Source of the DNA: a virus
Direction: 5' to 3' (one strand)
IMG/VR virus record: IMGVR_UViG_3300020178_000761
Location: 20,793 to 84,792 of that record
Length of the DNA stretch: 64,000 bases
Below the pieces are notes generated by a model. That model was not told the DNA's origin. It worked only from the letters and a program-made list of their open reading frames with translations, and made no database searches. Shown here in pieces: positions 24,380 to 33,160 of this stretch. Position 1 is the stretch's first letter, and every line of letters starts with the position of its first letter. The position numbers and the translations under genes are program-made.

Positions 24380-26583
24380 TGAGTTATAAGTTAAACAAAA
24401 CAGATGGTAGTTTACTTGTAGATTTAGTTGATGGTCAACTGGATACTTCTTCCAGCGACTTAACACTGATCGGCAGAAATTATTCTGGATTTGGAGAAGT
24501 ATTAAATGAAAACTTTATTCAATTACTAGAAAATTTTGCCAACACATCTGCTCCTATTAATCCTATCAGAGGACAGTTATGGTATGATACATCAGAAAAT
24601 AGATTAAAAGTTTATAACGGTTCAGCATTTACATCATCAGGCGGAACAACAGTTGCTTCGCAACAACCAAACATGGTATCAGGAGACCTTTGGATTGACA
24701 GTACAAAAAGTCAAATGTATTTCTTTGACGGTATTAGACTTCAGTTAGTTGGTCCGGATTATTCAACAGCACAAGGAACATCAGGTTTTCAAGTTGACAG
24801 CATTATCGATACACAAAACATCACGCAGACTGTGGTTAAAATGTATGTGGGAGGCAATCTTGTCGGAGTTCACTCTAATGCTCAGTTCACACCAATTGCT
24901 ACAGAAAGAATCAATGAATTAGTAACAAATGCTAATCCATTAGGAACATTACAAAAAGGTTTCAACACTGTAGGTGTAGATTACAAATACGTTGGCACAT
25001 CGACTATTGCTCAATCTTTAATTGATGGAAATGGTGTTGTAAGAACAGCAGATCAATATTTGGTTTCCAACACTGACGATACAACTGTAGGTGCTCTTAC
25101 AATTCAAAACAATGCTGGTTTGACAATAGGATTAAACAATAACACAAAATTACAATTTACTAACAACGCATTCACAATAGCAAATCAATTATCAAATCAA
25201 GATGTAGAAATCAAAGTGAGAACACCGGCTGAAGTTTCAGCATTTAAGATTGATGCTTCTGCTAACGCAGTAGGAATTTACAAAGCAAATCCAACAGCAA
25301 CATTAGATGTTGGTGGAAATGTTAATATTGATGGAAATTTAGTTGTCGGCGGAACAACCACTTCTATTGATACTGTTAATTTAAGAGTAGAAGATAAAAA
25401 TATAGAATTAAACATCACCAGCTCTGGTGTAACCACAGATGATGCTGGAGCAAATGGCGGAGGAATCACTTTAAAATCTGCAGATGGTGATAAAACTTTT
25501 TCTTGGTACAATGGTACTGATGCTTGGACAAGTTCAGAATGGTTAGACTTTGCTGTGGGCAGAGGTGTTAAAATTAATACAAACACAGTATTGACTGAAA
25601 CAGCGTTAGGTGGCACAGTAGTTCAATCATCATTAACGTCAGTAGGTACATTAGGCAATTTAGATGTTGATGATGTAAATGTAAATGGATCAACAATAAC
25701 CAGTCAAAATGGACAATCTTTAAAAATAACATCAGCAACAAATGTTATCGAAGTCACAGGCAATAAAAGAATCACAGGAGTTGCTACTCCGGTAAATGCT
25801 TCAGATGTTGCCACAAAAGAATACACAGATGGTTCTACAATCATCAGTTTACAATTAGATGTTTCTAACTTTACACAAAACGCAGTGGGCAATAACTATT
25901 TGAACACAAGAGAAGTGCTAGAAAAATTATATCCTGTGGCAGGATACAATTCAGGTTCTGCAGAACCACCATTATTAGTTCCAGGCAGTGTGATACCAGC
26001 AAGAAATCAAGGAGCATTAGCAAGAGTACTCACAGTTAATTACGGTGCAGGCGGTGGATTTACTATTCCTACTTTAGATTTCTCAACATTGAAAAATTTT
26101 ACTCAGGTGGATCAAACAATCACTGTACAACAGAGAACAATTTCTTCAGTAACATTTGGTGCACAAGATCCAAGTCTTGGTGCTACAACAAAAATTACTA
26201 CAACCGCCTCTCATTTCTATGAAGGTTTACAACAGATTGTAATCACAGGTACTACTGTGGTTAATGGTGTAACAGCAAACATTGACGGAAACTACATAAT
26301 ACAGGCGGCAGAGTTTCCAGCAGAACAACCAAACTATGTGAGTTTCACAATAAATTTAGACACATCAGCGGCAGGATGGTTAAGTGCTACTTGTACTGTA
26401 GGTACAGTGGAAAGAACACCGATAGTGGGTGCGTCAAACAGACAGGTAATAGAAGATTTATCAAATGCGACCAACATAACAGGTACAATTAATTTTGCTC
26501 CTACAAGACAATTATTACAATTTGTGGTGAACAACGGTGCTTGGGCATTTGATAGAGAAATTACATTATCACTAACACCATAG
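24379..26583 (+). CDS. Tail fibre protein, paralogue lacking the collar domain
   Basis: The 734-residue protein starts with the same attachment module as its neighbours (NFIQLLENFANTSAPINPIR, QLWYD, LKVYNGSAF, LWIDSTKSQMYFF). The shaft contains NPTATLDVGGNVNIDG and VNLRVEDKNIELN, a segment common in marine phage fibres, followed by a region with SDVATKEYTDGSTIISLQ. The C-terminal third (about 520-734) is a different all-beta domain with no collar motif, so receptor specificity may differ from the preceding protein. It overlaps the upstream stop by one base (TAATG), and the downstream gap contains a late-promoter-like element. It is clearly virion-type, but the partner fibre or chaperone is not identified. 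Confidence 0.8.
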   Translation: MSYKLNKTDGSLLVDLVDGQLDTSSSDLTLIGRNYSGFGEVLNENFIQLLENFANTSAPINPIRGQLWYDTSENRLKVYNGSAFTSSGGTTVASQQPNMVSGDLWIDSTKSQMYFFDGIRLQLVGPDYSTAQGTSGFQVDSIIDTQNITQTVVKMYVGGNLVGVHSNAQFTPIATERINELVTNANPLGTLQKGFNTVGVDYKYVGTSTIAQSLIDGNGVVRTADQYLVSNTDDTTVGALTIQNNAGLTIGLNNNTKLQFTNNAFTIANQLSNQDVEIKVRTPAEVSAFKIDASANAVGIYKANPTATLDVGGNVNIDGNLVVGGTTTSIDTVNLRVEDKNIELNITSSGVTTDDAGANGGGITLKSADGDKTFSWYNGTDAWTSSEWLDFAVGRGVKINTNTVLTETALGGTVVQSSLTSVGTLGNLDVDDVNVNGSTITSQNGQSLKITSATNVIEVTGNKRITGVATPVNASDVATKEYTDGSTIISLQLDVSNFTQNAVGNNYLNTREVLEKLYPVAGYNSGSAEPPLLVPGSVIPARNQGALARVLTVNYGAGGGFTIPTLDFSTLKNFTQVDQTITVQQRTISSVTFGAQDPSLGATTKITTTASHFYEGLQQIVITGTTVVNGVTANIDGNYIIQAAEFPAEQPNYVSFTINLDTSAAGWLSATCTVGTVERTPIVGASNRQVIEDLSNATNITGTINFAPTRQLLQFVVNNGAWAFDREITLSLTP

Positions 26584-26588
26584 GAACG

Positions 26589-26595
26589 ATAAATA
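26589..26595 (+). promoter_or_regulatory. Late-promoter-like CGATAAATA element before third fibre gene
   Basis: cgATAAATA lies in the 30-base gap between two fibre genes, ending 19 bases before the ATG at 26614. The nine bases CGATAAATA recur on the minus strand before the PP-loop gene at 43802. Confidence 0.5.
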
Positions 26596-26613
26596 TAACA
26601 AACAAAGGGTATT

Positions 26614-28083
26614 ATGGCATATATTGTTAACAAATTTGATGGAACACTGATAGCAACCGTGGAAGACGGTACTATTGATAGTACAACAAACCTACGTTTT
26701 ATAGGTAAAAATTACGCTGGATACGGTGAAATTCAAAACGAAAACTTCTTACATTTATTAGAAAACTTTGCTAGTGGCAGTCAGCCTTCAAGACCCATCA
26801 GTGGACAGATATGGTTTGATACATCCAACAGCAAATTAAAGTTTTATGATGGTACAAAATTTAGAACAACAGGTGGCGCTGAAGTAAGCGGAACTGCTCC
26901 GGCAGGTTTAACAACAGGGGACTTTTGGTGGGACAACGCAAACAATCAATTGTATGCTTGGGACGGCACAAGTTTTATTCTTGTAGGTCCACAAGGTGTA
27001 GGTGCAACAGTTACTCAATTTGTTTCAAGACAGATTAAGGATACTTTAAATGCTAACCAAGTAATCATCGAAGGTAAAGTTAACAACACAACAGTGATGG
27101 TGTTCAGTTCAACAGCATTCACTATTGGTACATCAGATCCTAGCAACACAATCACAGGATTTGACGTTGTCAAAAAAGGTATCACACTAATAAACACACA
27201 GGCTTCGACCAACGGTGTAACATCAGATGATCATAGATTTTGGGGTACAGCATCAAACTCAGATAGATTGGGCGGATATCTAGCATCAGATTTTATTAGA
27301 GCAGGCTCAAGTGCATTTTCAAGCATTGTTAGATTTGGAGATGTAGGATTCACAGTAGGTGATTCGAACGATTTAAAAGTTTCAATTGAGAATGGTAGCG
27401 ATGGTTCAATATCAAATGAAATCGGAAACAAAATTTCTTTAAAAGTAAATGACGGCGGCGCAATAACTGAAATAGCGTATGTTGGTACAGATGGAATCAT
27501 TCCAGGATTAGGTAATAAAAATTTAGGTATTACCACTGACAAATGGTATGAAGTACACGCAAATTATTTCAAAGGTTTGGCAGATAATGCATCAGGTATA
27601 TATTTTGGTAATCAAAGTTATTTAGGTGCAACCACAGCCGTTAACAACACAGTAGCATTAAGAGACGCCACTGGTAAAATTACAGCAAATACATTTGATG
27701 GTGTTGCAACAAGTTCACAATATGCTGACTTGGCAGAAGTTTATACAACAGATAAAACTTATGAAGTTGGAACAGTGATGGCAATAGGCGGAGATGCTGA
27801 AACAACAGCATACTTTGATGGTGGGTCAGTGTTTGGAGTTATTTCAGAAAATCCAGGATTTTTAATGAACAAAGAGGCTGACGGACAAGCGATTGCTTTT
27901 GTAGGACGTGTACCAGTAAAAGTAAAAGGTCCTGTTGAAAAAGGAAATAGAGTTTGGGCGGCAGATTACGGTATAGGAACAACTACCAAAAAAGGTGAAT
28001 TGATTGGTTTCGCTCTTGAAACAAATCTAGATGAATCCATAAAGTTAGTCGAGGTGGCACTAAGGTTAATAAATAAATTGTAG
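26614..28083 (+). CDS. Tail fibre protein with C-terminal DLAEVYxxD domain
   Basis: The 489-residue protein has the same N-terminal attachment module as the two genes before it (NFLHLLENFASGSQPSRPIS, QIWFD, LKFYDGTKF, FWWDNANNQLYAWDG). The middle (about 205-330) is a shaft with GYLASDFIRAGSS and LGITTDKWYEVHANYFKG. The last 110 residues (SSQYADLAEVYTTD, YEVGTVMAIGGDAE, VFGVISENPGFLMN, KVKGPVEKGNRVWA) form a compact beta domain that closes fibre proteins of many marine T4-like phages and looks like a peptidase-G2-type trimerising or self-processing end. Whether cleavage occurs cannot be told from the sequence. It probably attaches to the same baseplate site as its paralogues, or forms hetero-fibres with them. 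Confidence 0.82.
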   Translation: MAYIVNKFDGTLIATVEDGTIDSTTNLRFIGKNYAGYGEIQNENFLHLLENFASGSQPSRPISGQIWFDTSNSKLKFYDGTKFRTTGGAEVSGTAPAGLTTGDFWWDNANNQLYAWDGTSFILVGPQGVGATVTQFVSRQIKDTLNANQVIIEGKVNNTTVMVFSSTAFTIGTSDPSNTITGFDVVKKGITLINTQASTNGVTSDDHRFWGTASNSDRLGGYLASDFIRAGSSAFSSIVRFGDVGFTVGDSNDLKVSIENGSDGSISNEIGNKISLKVNDGGAITEIAYVGTDGIIPGLGNKNLGITTDKWYEVHANYFKGLADNASGIYFGNQSYLGATTAVNNTVALRDATGKITANTFDGVATSSQYADLAEVYTTDKTYEVGTVMAIGGDAETTAYFDGGSVFGVISENPGFLMNKEADGQAIAFVGRVPVKVKGPVEKGNRVWAADYGIGTTTKKGELIGFALETNLDESIKLVEVALRLINKL

Positions 28084-28095
28084 GAATAGAATTCA

Positions 28096-28962
28096 ATGGC
28101 TTTAGTAACTGCAAATAGATTTAACACATTAAGACAACAGATAGACAACGTACTAGGAAATGGTTCAGGTGATTCTGGCTATGGACAAACACTTGTTACT
28201 CAATCTGTACAGGTGGGAGATTTGATTGATGCAACAAACATCAACAATGCTTACGAAGATTTAAGAAAAGCATACAAACATCAAACAGGAGGTAATCCTG
28301 CCAATTCAGTTATTCAAGCAGTAAATCAAGGTGATCTGATCAAAGAAAATGACGGTGTAAGTTACACAGGTTGGGATCAGTATGAAGCACTAGCCAGTTT
28401 AGTCAGCACAAACAGATTGACGGTTGACTCTGCTCAACAAGACATACAAGCAACTCTTCCAAATAATAGAAGTTCTTGGAACAGCACAATCACAATGATT
28501 GTTAATGTTAATTTTACAGATGCTGATGCTAGACGTCATTATTTTAATGCTGGAGGATTTATTAGAATATCCTCAAACACAACTGATACTAGTTCAAAAG
28601 GAAATTCATGGAATACAGTAATGGGTGGTAATCTTGATTTTGGTGCTCACAGTACAACGTCAACAGGCGGTGGAACAGTGGCAAGTGCCGTAGGAAATTA
28701 TGAGTTGGATGGCACTGTTCAAAGAATTTATTCAAACCTAGATGCTGGCGGAGGAGCATATTCTGCCAATGATTACTATGTAGATGTACAGCAAACTGCG
28801 GCAAACCAAATTCAATTCACAATGACTTGGCGAGATGAAGCAGGCGGAAATCCGGATGAAAATGTTTCGAATTTGAATTGCGATATCTATACTGCTACTG
28901 CTATCACAGACGTAATTGGTACAACACCCGGTGTAGTGCGTGGTTCTGGTGATAATTTCTAA
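28096..28962 (+). CDS. Virion structural protein at the end of the fibre operon
   Basis: The 288-residue protein opens with an alpha-helical segment (ANRFNTLRQQIDNVLGNGSG, then NINNAYEDLRKAYKHQTG). It continues with a beta-rich part that ends in short strands separated by Gly/Ser/Thr turns (GGNLDFGAHSTTSTGGGTVA, QIQFTMTWRDEAGG). It lies 12 bases after the last fibre gene and is followed by a sigma70-like promoter that starts the accessory island, so it appears to close the structural module. No membrane segment or signal peptide is seen. I regard it as a fibre-associated or distal-tip protein; the receptor-binding tip itself is one possibility. Confidence 0.65.
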   Translation: MALVTANRFNTLRQQIDNVLGNGSGDSGYGQTLVTQSVQVGDLIDATNINNAYEDLRKAYKHQTGGNPANSVIQAVNQGDLIKENDGVSYTGWDQYEALASLVSTNRLTVDSAQQDIQATLPNNRSSWNSTITMIVNVNFTDADARRHYFNAGGFIRISSNTTDTSSKGNSWNTVMGGNLDFGAHSTTSTGGGTVASAVGNYELDGTVQRIYSNLDAGGGAYSANDYYVDVQQTAANQIQFTMTWRDEAGGNPDENVSNLNCDIYTATAITDVIGTTPGVVRGSGDNF

Positions 28963-28970
28963 TCAAAAAT

Positions 28971-28999
28971 TTGACTTCTACTCAAAAATCAGTTATAAT
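28971..28999 (+). promoter_or_regulatory. Sigma70-type promoter opening the accessory island
   Basis: A -35 box TTGACT (28971-28976) and a perfect -10 box TATAAT (28994-28999) are separated by 17 bases. Transcription would start near 29006, only about six bases before the ATG at 29012, so no ribosome-binding site fits in the leader. It sits in the 49-base gap after the structural module. Confidence 0.75.
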
Positions 29000-29011
29000 A
29001 TCTAATATATT

Positions 29012-29347
29012 ATGAATAATTCCTTAACCGAATCGCTCGAATTCGCAAATCGAATGAAACAGTACAATAACCAATTACGGTTGTTAAAAGAAAAATGTCT
29101 TGAGAACAATGTCTATTACACTCAAGGACATCAGTTCACAATCGATCTTGCCTTAATAAACTATTGTTTAACATTCATTAATGTGAAAAAAACAAACGAA
29201 GCAATATTTTTAGATGATTATAATCTGCCTGTCAAAATTACAGATGTTCAAAATTTTTATGACAACATTATTGATCAATATCAAAATAATCTCAACTCGT
29301 ATTTTGTCGAATACAATCAATTGGTGAAAGACAAAGGTGAAATATAA
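29012..29347 (+). CDS. Small protein of unknown function, first gene of the island
   Basis: The 111-residue product is mostly helical by composition, with an N-terminal amphipathic stretch (SLEFANRMKQYNNQLRLLKE), a central NNVYYTQGHQFTID segment, and a C-terminal helix (NFYDNIIDQYQNNLNSYFVE). No domain is recognised. It begins about six bases after the predicted transcription start and has no ribosome-binding site, so it would be read from a near-leaderless mRNA. The next gene (glycosyltransferase-like) starts two bases after its stop, indicating cotranscription. It could be a partner or regulator of the following enzymes, but nothing in the sequence shows that. Confidence 0.6.
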   Translation: MNNSLTESLEFANRMKQYNNQLRLLKEKCLENNVYYTQGHQFTIDLALINYCLTFINVKKTNEAIFLDDYNLPVKITDVQNFYDNIIDQYQNNLNSYFVEYNQLVKDKGEI

Positions 29348-29349
29348 CA

Positions 29350-30159
29350 ATGTCAAAAGGTGTACTACTGTTTGCTCACAACAACAGCACTGTGGACTAT
29401 GTTAAGCAGGCTGACTTTTGTGCTAAACAGATTCAAAAACATTTAAAACTACCAGTGTGTCTGATCACTTCCAATGAAGTGTGTGAACAAAATAATTTTA
29501 ATCATGTTATTTTTGTAAAGTCTCCAGATCAAATACAAAAACGTTCATACTATGATGGCAACGAGCATCACAAAGACTTCTGGAATAACCAGTCGAGACC
29601 AGATGCTTATAAGTTAACCCCATATGAAGAAACTATTGTGATGGATACTGATTATATTGTATCCAACGACAGTTTGAACAAAGTGTTTGACAGTAAAGAA
29701 GATTTTTTAATTAATTACAAAGCACAACACGTAGATTTTAATTCTAAATACACAGACGAGATGAAATACGTGAGTGACACAGGTATTGAAATGTGCTGGG
29801 CAACAGTTTTTTATTTTAAAAAAACTGAAAGAACACGAATACTATTTGAATTAATAGATCACATAAGGAACGAATGGGAATTTTATAGATTCAAATATCA
29901 AATCACAAACACAAATTATAGAAACGATTTTGCTTTTGCGATTGCTTTACACATGATGAATGGTTTTGCCGAATCCCAATGGCCCAAACAACTGCCTTGT
30001 AAGTTATTTTATGTTACTGATAAAGATGTTGTAGAATCATACAGTAATAATCAATGGCATTTCACATTGCAAAGCGGTTTAAAATGTAAATTACAAGATA
30101 TGAATATTCATATCATGAATAAAATAGGTTTAAACAAAATAATAGAAGCACATGAATAA
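29350..30159 (+). CDS. Putative glycosyltransferase (GT-A fold, DxD) 1
   Basis: The 269-residue protein looks like a small GT-A-type glycosyltransferase. The N-terminal nucleotide-sugar side begins with a strand (GVLLFAHNNSTVDYVKQADF) and reaches the metal-binding DxD motif at residues 99-101 (TIVMDTDYIVSND). The acceptor side has DTGIEMCWATVFYFKK and NDFAFAIALHMMNG, similar in layout to GT8-like enzymes. No membrane segment is seen. Its paralogue follows directly, overlapping by eight bases. A role in transferring a sugar to a host or virion glycan is inferred from the fold; donor and acceptor are unknown. Confidence 0.65.
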   Translation: MSKGVLLFAHNNSTVDYVKQADFCAKQIQKHLKLPVCLITSNEVCEQNNFNHVIFVKSPDQIQKRSYYDGNEHHKDFWNNQSRPDAYKLTPYEETIVMDTDYIVSNDSLNKVFDSKEDFLINYKAQHVDFNSKYTDEMKYVSDTGIEMCWATVFYFKKTERTRILFELIDHIRNEWEFYRFKYQITNTNYRNDFAFAIALHMMNGFAESQWPKQLPCKLFYVTDKDVVESYSNNQWHFTLQSGLKCKLQDMNIHIMNKIGLNKIIEAHE

Positions 30160-30973
30160 AGGAATTGTATTATTTGTCCAACAAAACAGTAAGACTGATT
30201 ATTTAAAACAGGCTGTGGCGTGTGCTTTGAGTATTAAAAAATTTAATCCAACAGAAAAAGTTTGTTTGATTACAGATATAGAAGTACCTAGCAAATATCA
30301 ATCTGTGTTTGATGTTATAAAAGATATTCCAGGAGAGGATTTCGCTAAAGCAAGTGATTGGAAAGTGGAAAATAGATGTAAAATTTATGATATTGCTCCA
30401 TTTCAAAAAAATATTGTGCTTGATGTTGATATGTTGGTGTTAGAAAATATAGAACATTGGTGGACAGCATTAGAAAACTATGAATTATATTACACAAACA
30501 AAGTTAGAACATATAGAAATGAATGGGTAACCAGCAATTATTATAGAAAAGTTTTTGAAGAGAATCAGTTGCCAAACGTATATTGTGGTTTTCATTACTT
30601 TATCAAGAATGAAAACAATAAAAAGTTTTATGATACTCTTAAAGAAGTTGTCACAAACTACAAACAGTTTGCTAATAAATTTACAATACATCACACACAA
30701 AAATGGTGCAGTATGGATGTGGCAACTGCTATTGTAGTGAAAATGTTAAACAAGGAACACCAAGTATTTTCAAATCACAAATTTTTAACATTTACACATA
30801 TGAAGCCTAAATGTTTAAATTGGAAAAGTTCTGTAAATCATTGGAACGAACAATTAGATTATATGATGAATAAAAATTGTGAACTATTTGTAGGTAATAT
30901 TAAACAACAAGGAATTTTTCATTATGTTGAAGACAGTTTTTTAACAGAAGAAATTATGGAGTGTTTAAAATGA
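30152..30973 (+). CDS. Putative glycosyltransferase (GT-A fold, DxD) 2
   Basis: The 273-residue protein is a diverged paralogue of the preceding gene. It has the same opening strand (GIVLFVQQNSKTDYLKQAVA), KVCLITD as the second strand, and DxD at residues 91-93 (NIVLDVDMLVLEN). The acceptor half contains YCGFHYFIKN and a WCSMDVATAIVVKM helix matching the DFAFAIALHMM helix of its partner. Tandem arrangement suggests successive sugar additions or a hetero-pair. The stop overlaps the ATG of the next gene (ATGA), typical of translational coupling. The region is very AT-rich, about a quarter GC in places. The fold call is moderately firm and the specificity is unknown. Confidence 0.65.
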   Translation: MNKGIVLFVQQNSKTDYLKQAVACALSIKKFNPTEKVCLITDIEVPSKYQSVFDVIKDIPGEDFAKASDWKVENRCKIYDIAPFQKNIVLDVDMLVLENIEHWWTALENYELYYTNKVRTYRNEWVTSNYYRKVFEENQLPNVYCGFHYFIKNENNKKFYDTLKEVVTNYKQFANKFTIHHTQKWCSMDVATAIVVKMLNKEHQVFSNHKFLTFTHMKPKCLNWKSSVNHWNEQLDYMMNKNCELFVGNIKQQGIFHYVEDSFLTEEIMECLK

Positions 30974-31566
30974 ACATCAGACCACCTTTAACATTTGATG
31001 TAATTAAACCTGATGTAACACATTACATACATTTTAACCCTGAAACGGGTATACCGACTGGGTGTAGTGTTGAACAAAAAGGACACAGTGTTAAAATATC
31101 TGAAGAACTTGCCATACAAATTAAAAAAGGATACAAAAATTTATTAGATTATAGAGTGAAATTAGTAAACAACGAGTTTGTAGTTGAAACAAAAAATGCT
31201 TTACAAAATGTTACTCATAATCAAACGCACAGTAATTTGATAGAAAATAGAACAGTATATGAAATTAAAAAGAATAATAAAGATTCTTGTATAAGATTTG
31301 TATTAGATCTCAAACAAAAAGTTTGGAATGTAAGCATAGATACAGAACTAAAAAACAGTCTAAAAAATACGTTAAAGTCTCTAGATACTGTATATAAATT
31401 TTTTACAACATCAACAGACAATTCAGCATTGTTAGACTATGAATTTTTAATAGATATCAAAGAATTAATGTCTAAAGAAACATTAACTATGCCACATCAA
31501 TCAGACAGTATACCAAGATTGTTTTGTAGAAAAGTTTACAACTATTCATATGAGGTACACCAATGA
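30970..31566 (+). CDS. Protein of unknown function in glycosyltransferase cluster
   Basis: I chose the ATG at 30970, which overlaps the upstream TGA (ATGA), over a GTG nine bases earlier; the product has 198 residues. It is polar and lysine/asparagine-rich with no recognised domain. The N-terminal part (YIHFNPETGIPTGCSVEQKG) could be a beta-rich binding domain. The central part contains KDSCIRFVLDLKQKVWNV, and the last third is helical. No signal peptide or membrane helix is visible. It sits between two pairs of putative glycosyltransferases, with four-base overlaps on both sides, so it is probably part of the same pathway. I cannot assign a function. Confidence 0.6.
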   Translation: MNIRPPLTFDVIKPDVTHYIHFNPETGIPTGCSVEQKGHSVKISEELAIQIKKGYKNLLDYRVKLVNNEFVVETKNALQNVTHNQTHSNLIENRTVYEIKKNNKDSCIRFVLDLKQKVWNVSIDTELKNSLKNTLKSLDTVYKFFTTSTDNSALLDYEFLIDIKELMSKETLTMPHQSDSIPRLFCRKVYNYSYEVHQ

Positions 31567-32462
31567 TATTAAAAACATCAGATATGGATTTTATATTTTT
31601 AAGTTTAGATGAACCTAATGCAGATAAAAACTTTGCTGATCTAAAACGCAAAGTTCCATGGGCAAAACGTGTACACGGAGTAAAAGGATTTGATACTGCT
31701 CATAAACGTGCGGCTGAAATATCTGAATCAGAAAGATTTATAACTGTCGATGCTGATACGCAGATAGATGAAGAGTTTTTAAATGTGTTAGTAGACCTTA
31801 ATTCGTTGGGAGTTGATGACACTTATCAATTTAGTTGGTGTGGTAGAATTGATCTTAATGGTTTAAAGTATGGAAATGGCAGTTTAAAATGCTGGACAAA
31901 ATCATTTGTAAAAGATATGAAAACACACGAAAACCATGACGGTAAAAATAAAAACGTGATTGAATTTTGTCATTTTCCTAATTACTATCAATTTAATGAA
32001 AACTATTCTATCAGTTATATTGACGGATCACCTTATCAGGCTTGGAGAGCAGGATTCCGTGAAGGTGTTAAAATGAGTTTAGACAAAAATGTAAGACTGC
32101 CATTAAAACAGTTATGGTGGCAAAATTACCAAAGACTATTAGTTTGGATGTCAGTGGGCATGGATAATCCATTAGGAGTATATGCTATTCACGGAGCGAG
32201 AACAGGCTGTTATCTAACAACTTGTACAGATTGGGATTTTACTCAAGCAAATGAATATAGATATTTTGAAAAATATTGGAGATTTGAACTGCATGATGAT
32301 AAAACCACAGATTTTTATAAAGATAGTATTGAACTAGGTAGGAAAATTACTGCCGAGCATGAAATTGAATTGTCTATTGAACCATTGAGTGCTGAACAAA
32401 GTAAATTTTTTAAACAAGTATATCTTAATACACCAAGAATATGGAAAAGGAGAACGCTGTAA
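31563..32462 (+). CDS. Putative glycosyltransferase-like protein 3
   Basis: The 299-residue protein opens with MDFIFLSLDEPNADKNF and reaches a DxD-like motif at residues 63-65 (RFITVDADTQIDE), as in GT-A enzymes. A later segment (GSPYQAWRAGFREGVKM) is shared almost word for word with the next protein (PFSAWKSAFRECVKLS), as is the GVYAIHGARTG / DFAMDGAQQG segment, so the two are clear paralogues. The start overlaps the upstream stop (ATGA); a start at 31584 would align better with its paralogue. Sugar-nucleotide binding is suggested only by the DxD and the N-terminal Rossmann-like strands. The acceptor is unknown. Confidence 0.58.
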   Translation: MILKTSDMDFIFLSLDEPNADKNFADLKRKVPWAKRVHGVKGFDTAHKRAAEISESERFITVDADTQIDEEFLNVLVDLNSLGVDDTYQFSWCGRIDLNGLKYGNGSLKCWTKSFVKDMKTHENHDGKNKNVIEFCHFPNYYQFNENYSISYIDGSPYQAWRAGFREGVKMSLDKNVRLPLKQLWWQNYQRLLVWMSVGMDNPLGVYAIHGARTGCYLTTCTDWDFTQANEYRYFEKYWRFELHDDKTTDFYKDSIELGRKITAEHEIELSIEPLSAEQSKFFKQVYLNTPRIWKRRTL

Positions 32463-33160
32463 TGTATGATATTGTGTTCATAAGTTATAATGAGCCATTG
32501 GCTGATCACAATTACAAAACATTGTGCGAACGTTTTCCTATTGCCCAAAGAGTTAATAACGTTAAAGGAATTCATCAAGCACATATAGAAGCCGCCAAGT
32601 TAGCATTAACAAAAATGTTTTGGGTGGTGGATGGAGATGCTGTGATAGAAAAAGATTTTATGTTTAATTATGCAGTGCCAGAAAAAGATTTAACAGCAGT
32701 TCATGTGTGGCGCAGTCGCAATCCAATCAACGATTTACAGTATGGATATGGTGGTGTTAAATTATTACCAAGACGTATGACACTAGAAATGAACACAGAT
32801 ACCACAGACATGACAACCAGCATATCAAATAGATTTAGAGCAATGGAACAAGTTTCAAACATCACAGCATTCAATTCAGATCCTTTTAGTGCTTGGAAAT
32901 CAGCATTCAGAGAGTGTGTTAAGTTGAGCAGTCGAGTGATTGATAGACAAGAAGATCAAGAAACAGAAAAAAGATTGGATGCTTGGTGTACTCTTGGAGC
33001 AAATAGACCATACGGAGATTTTGCTATGGACGGTGCTCAGCAAGGTAAAAAATATGGTGAACAGAACAAAAACAATCCTGCACAATTAAAGTTGATCAAC
33101 GACTTCGATTGGTTGCAGAAATATTTCAAGGAGACGTGCAGTGTCAGTGAATATTACTAA
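32462..33160 (+). CDS. Putative glycosyltransferase-like protein 4
   Basis: The start was placed at 32462, where ATG overlaps the upstream TAA (TAATG), giving 232 residues beginning MYDIVFISYNEPLADHNY. This matches the opening of the preceding paralogue. The DxD-like motif is DGD at residues 57-59 (FWVVDGDAVIEKDF). The shared acceptor-side motif is PFSAWKSAFRECVKLS. It is shorter than its partner, lacking about 60 C-terminal residues. It overlaps the GTG-initiated radical SAM gene downstream by 20 bases, linking the two activities in one transcript. The function is inferred by fold pattern only; a non-transferase Rossmann-like protein is the alternative. Confidence 0.58.
   Translation: MYDIVFISYNEPLADHNYKTLCERFPIAQRVNNVKGIHQAHIEAAKLALTKMFWVVDGDAVIEKDFMFNYAVPEKDLTAVHVWRSRNPINDLQYGYGGVKLLPRRMTLEMNTDTTDMTTSISNRFRAMEQVSNITAFNSDPFSAWKSAFRECVKLSSRVIDRQEDQETEKRLDAWCTLGANRPYGDFAMDGAQQGKKYGEQNKNNPAQLKLINDFDWLQKYFKETCSVSEYY

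Noticed and set aside
25278-25616. A 112-codon antisense open frame inside the second fibre gene
   Set aside because: It mirrors the codon pattern of the fibre gene and has no ribosome site or supporting context.
29350-33160. The idea that the glycosyltransferase-like genes are DNA (hydroxymethyl-cytosine) glucosyltransferases as in T4
   Set aside because: No dCMP hydroxymethylase or related base-modifying gene is in this window, and the layout resembles GT-A enzymes with DxD, unlike the GT-B fold of T4 enzymes.
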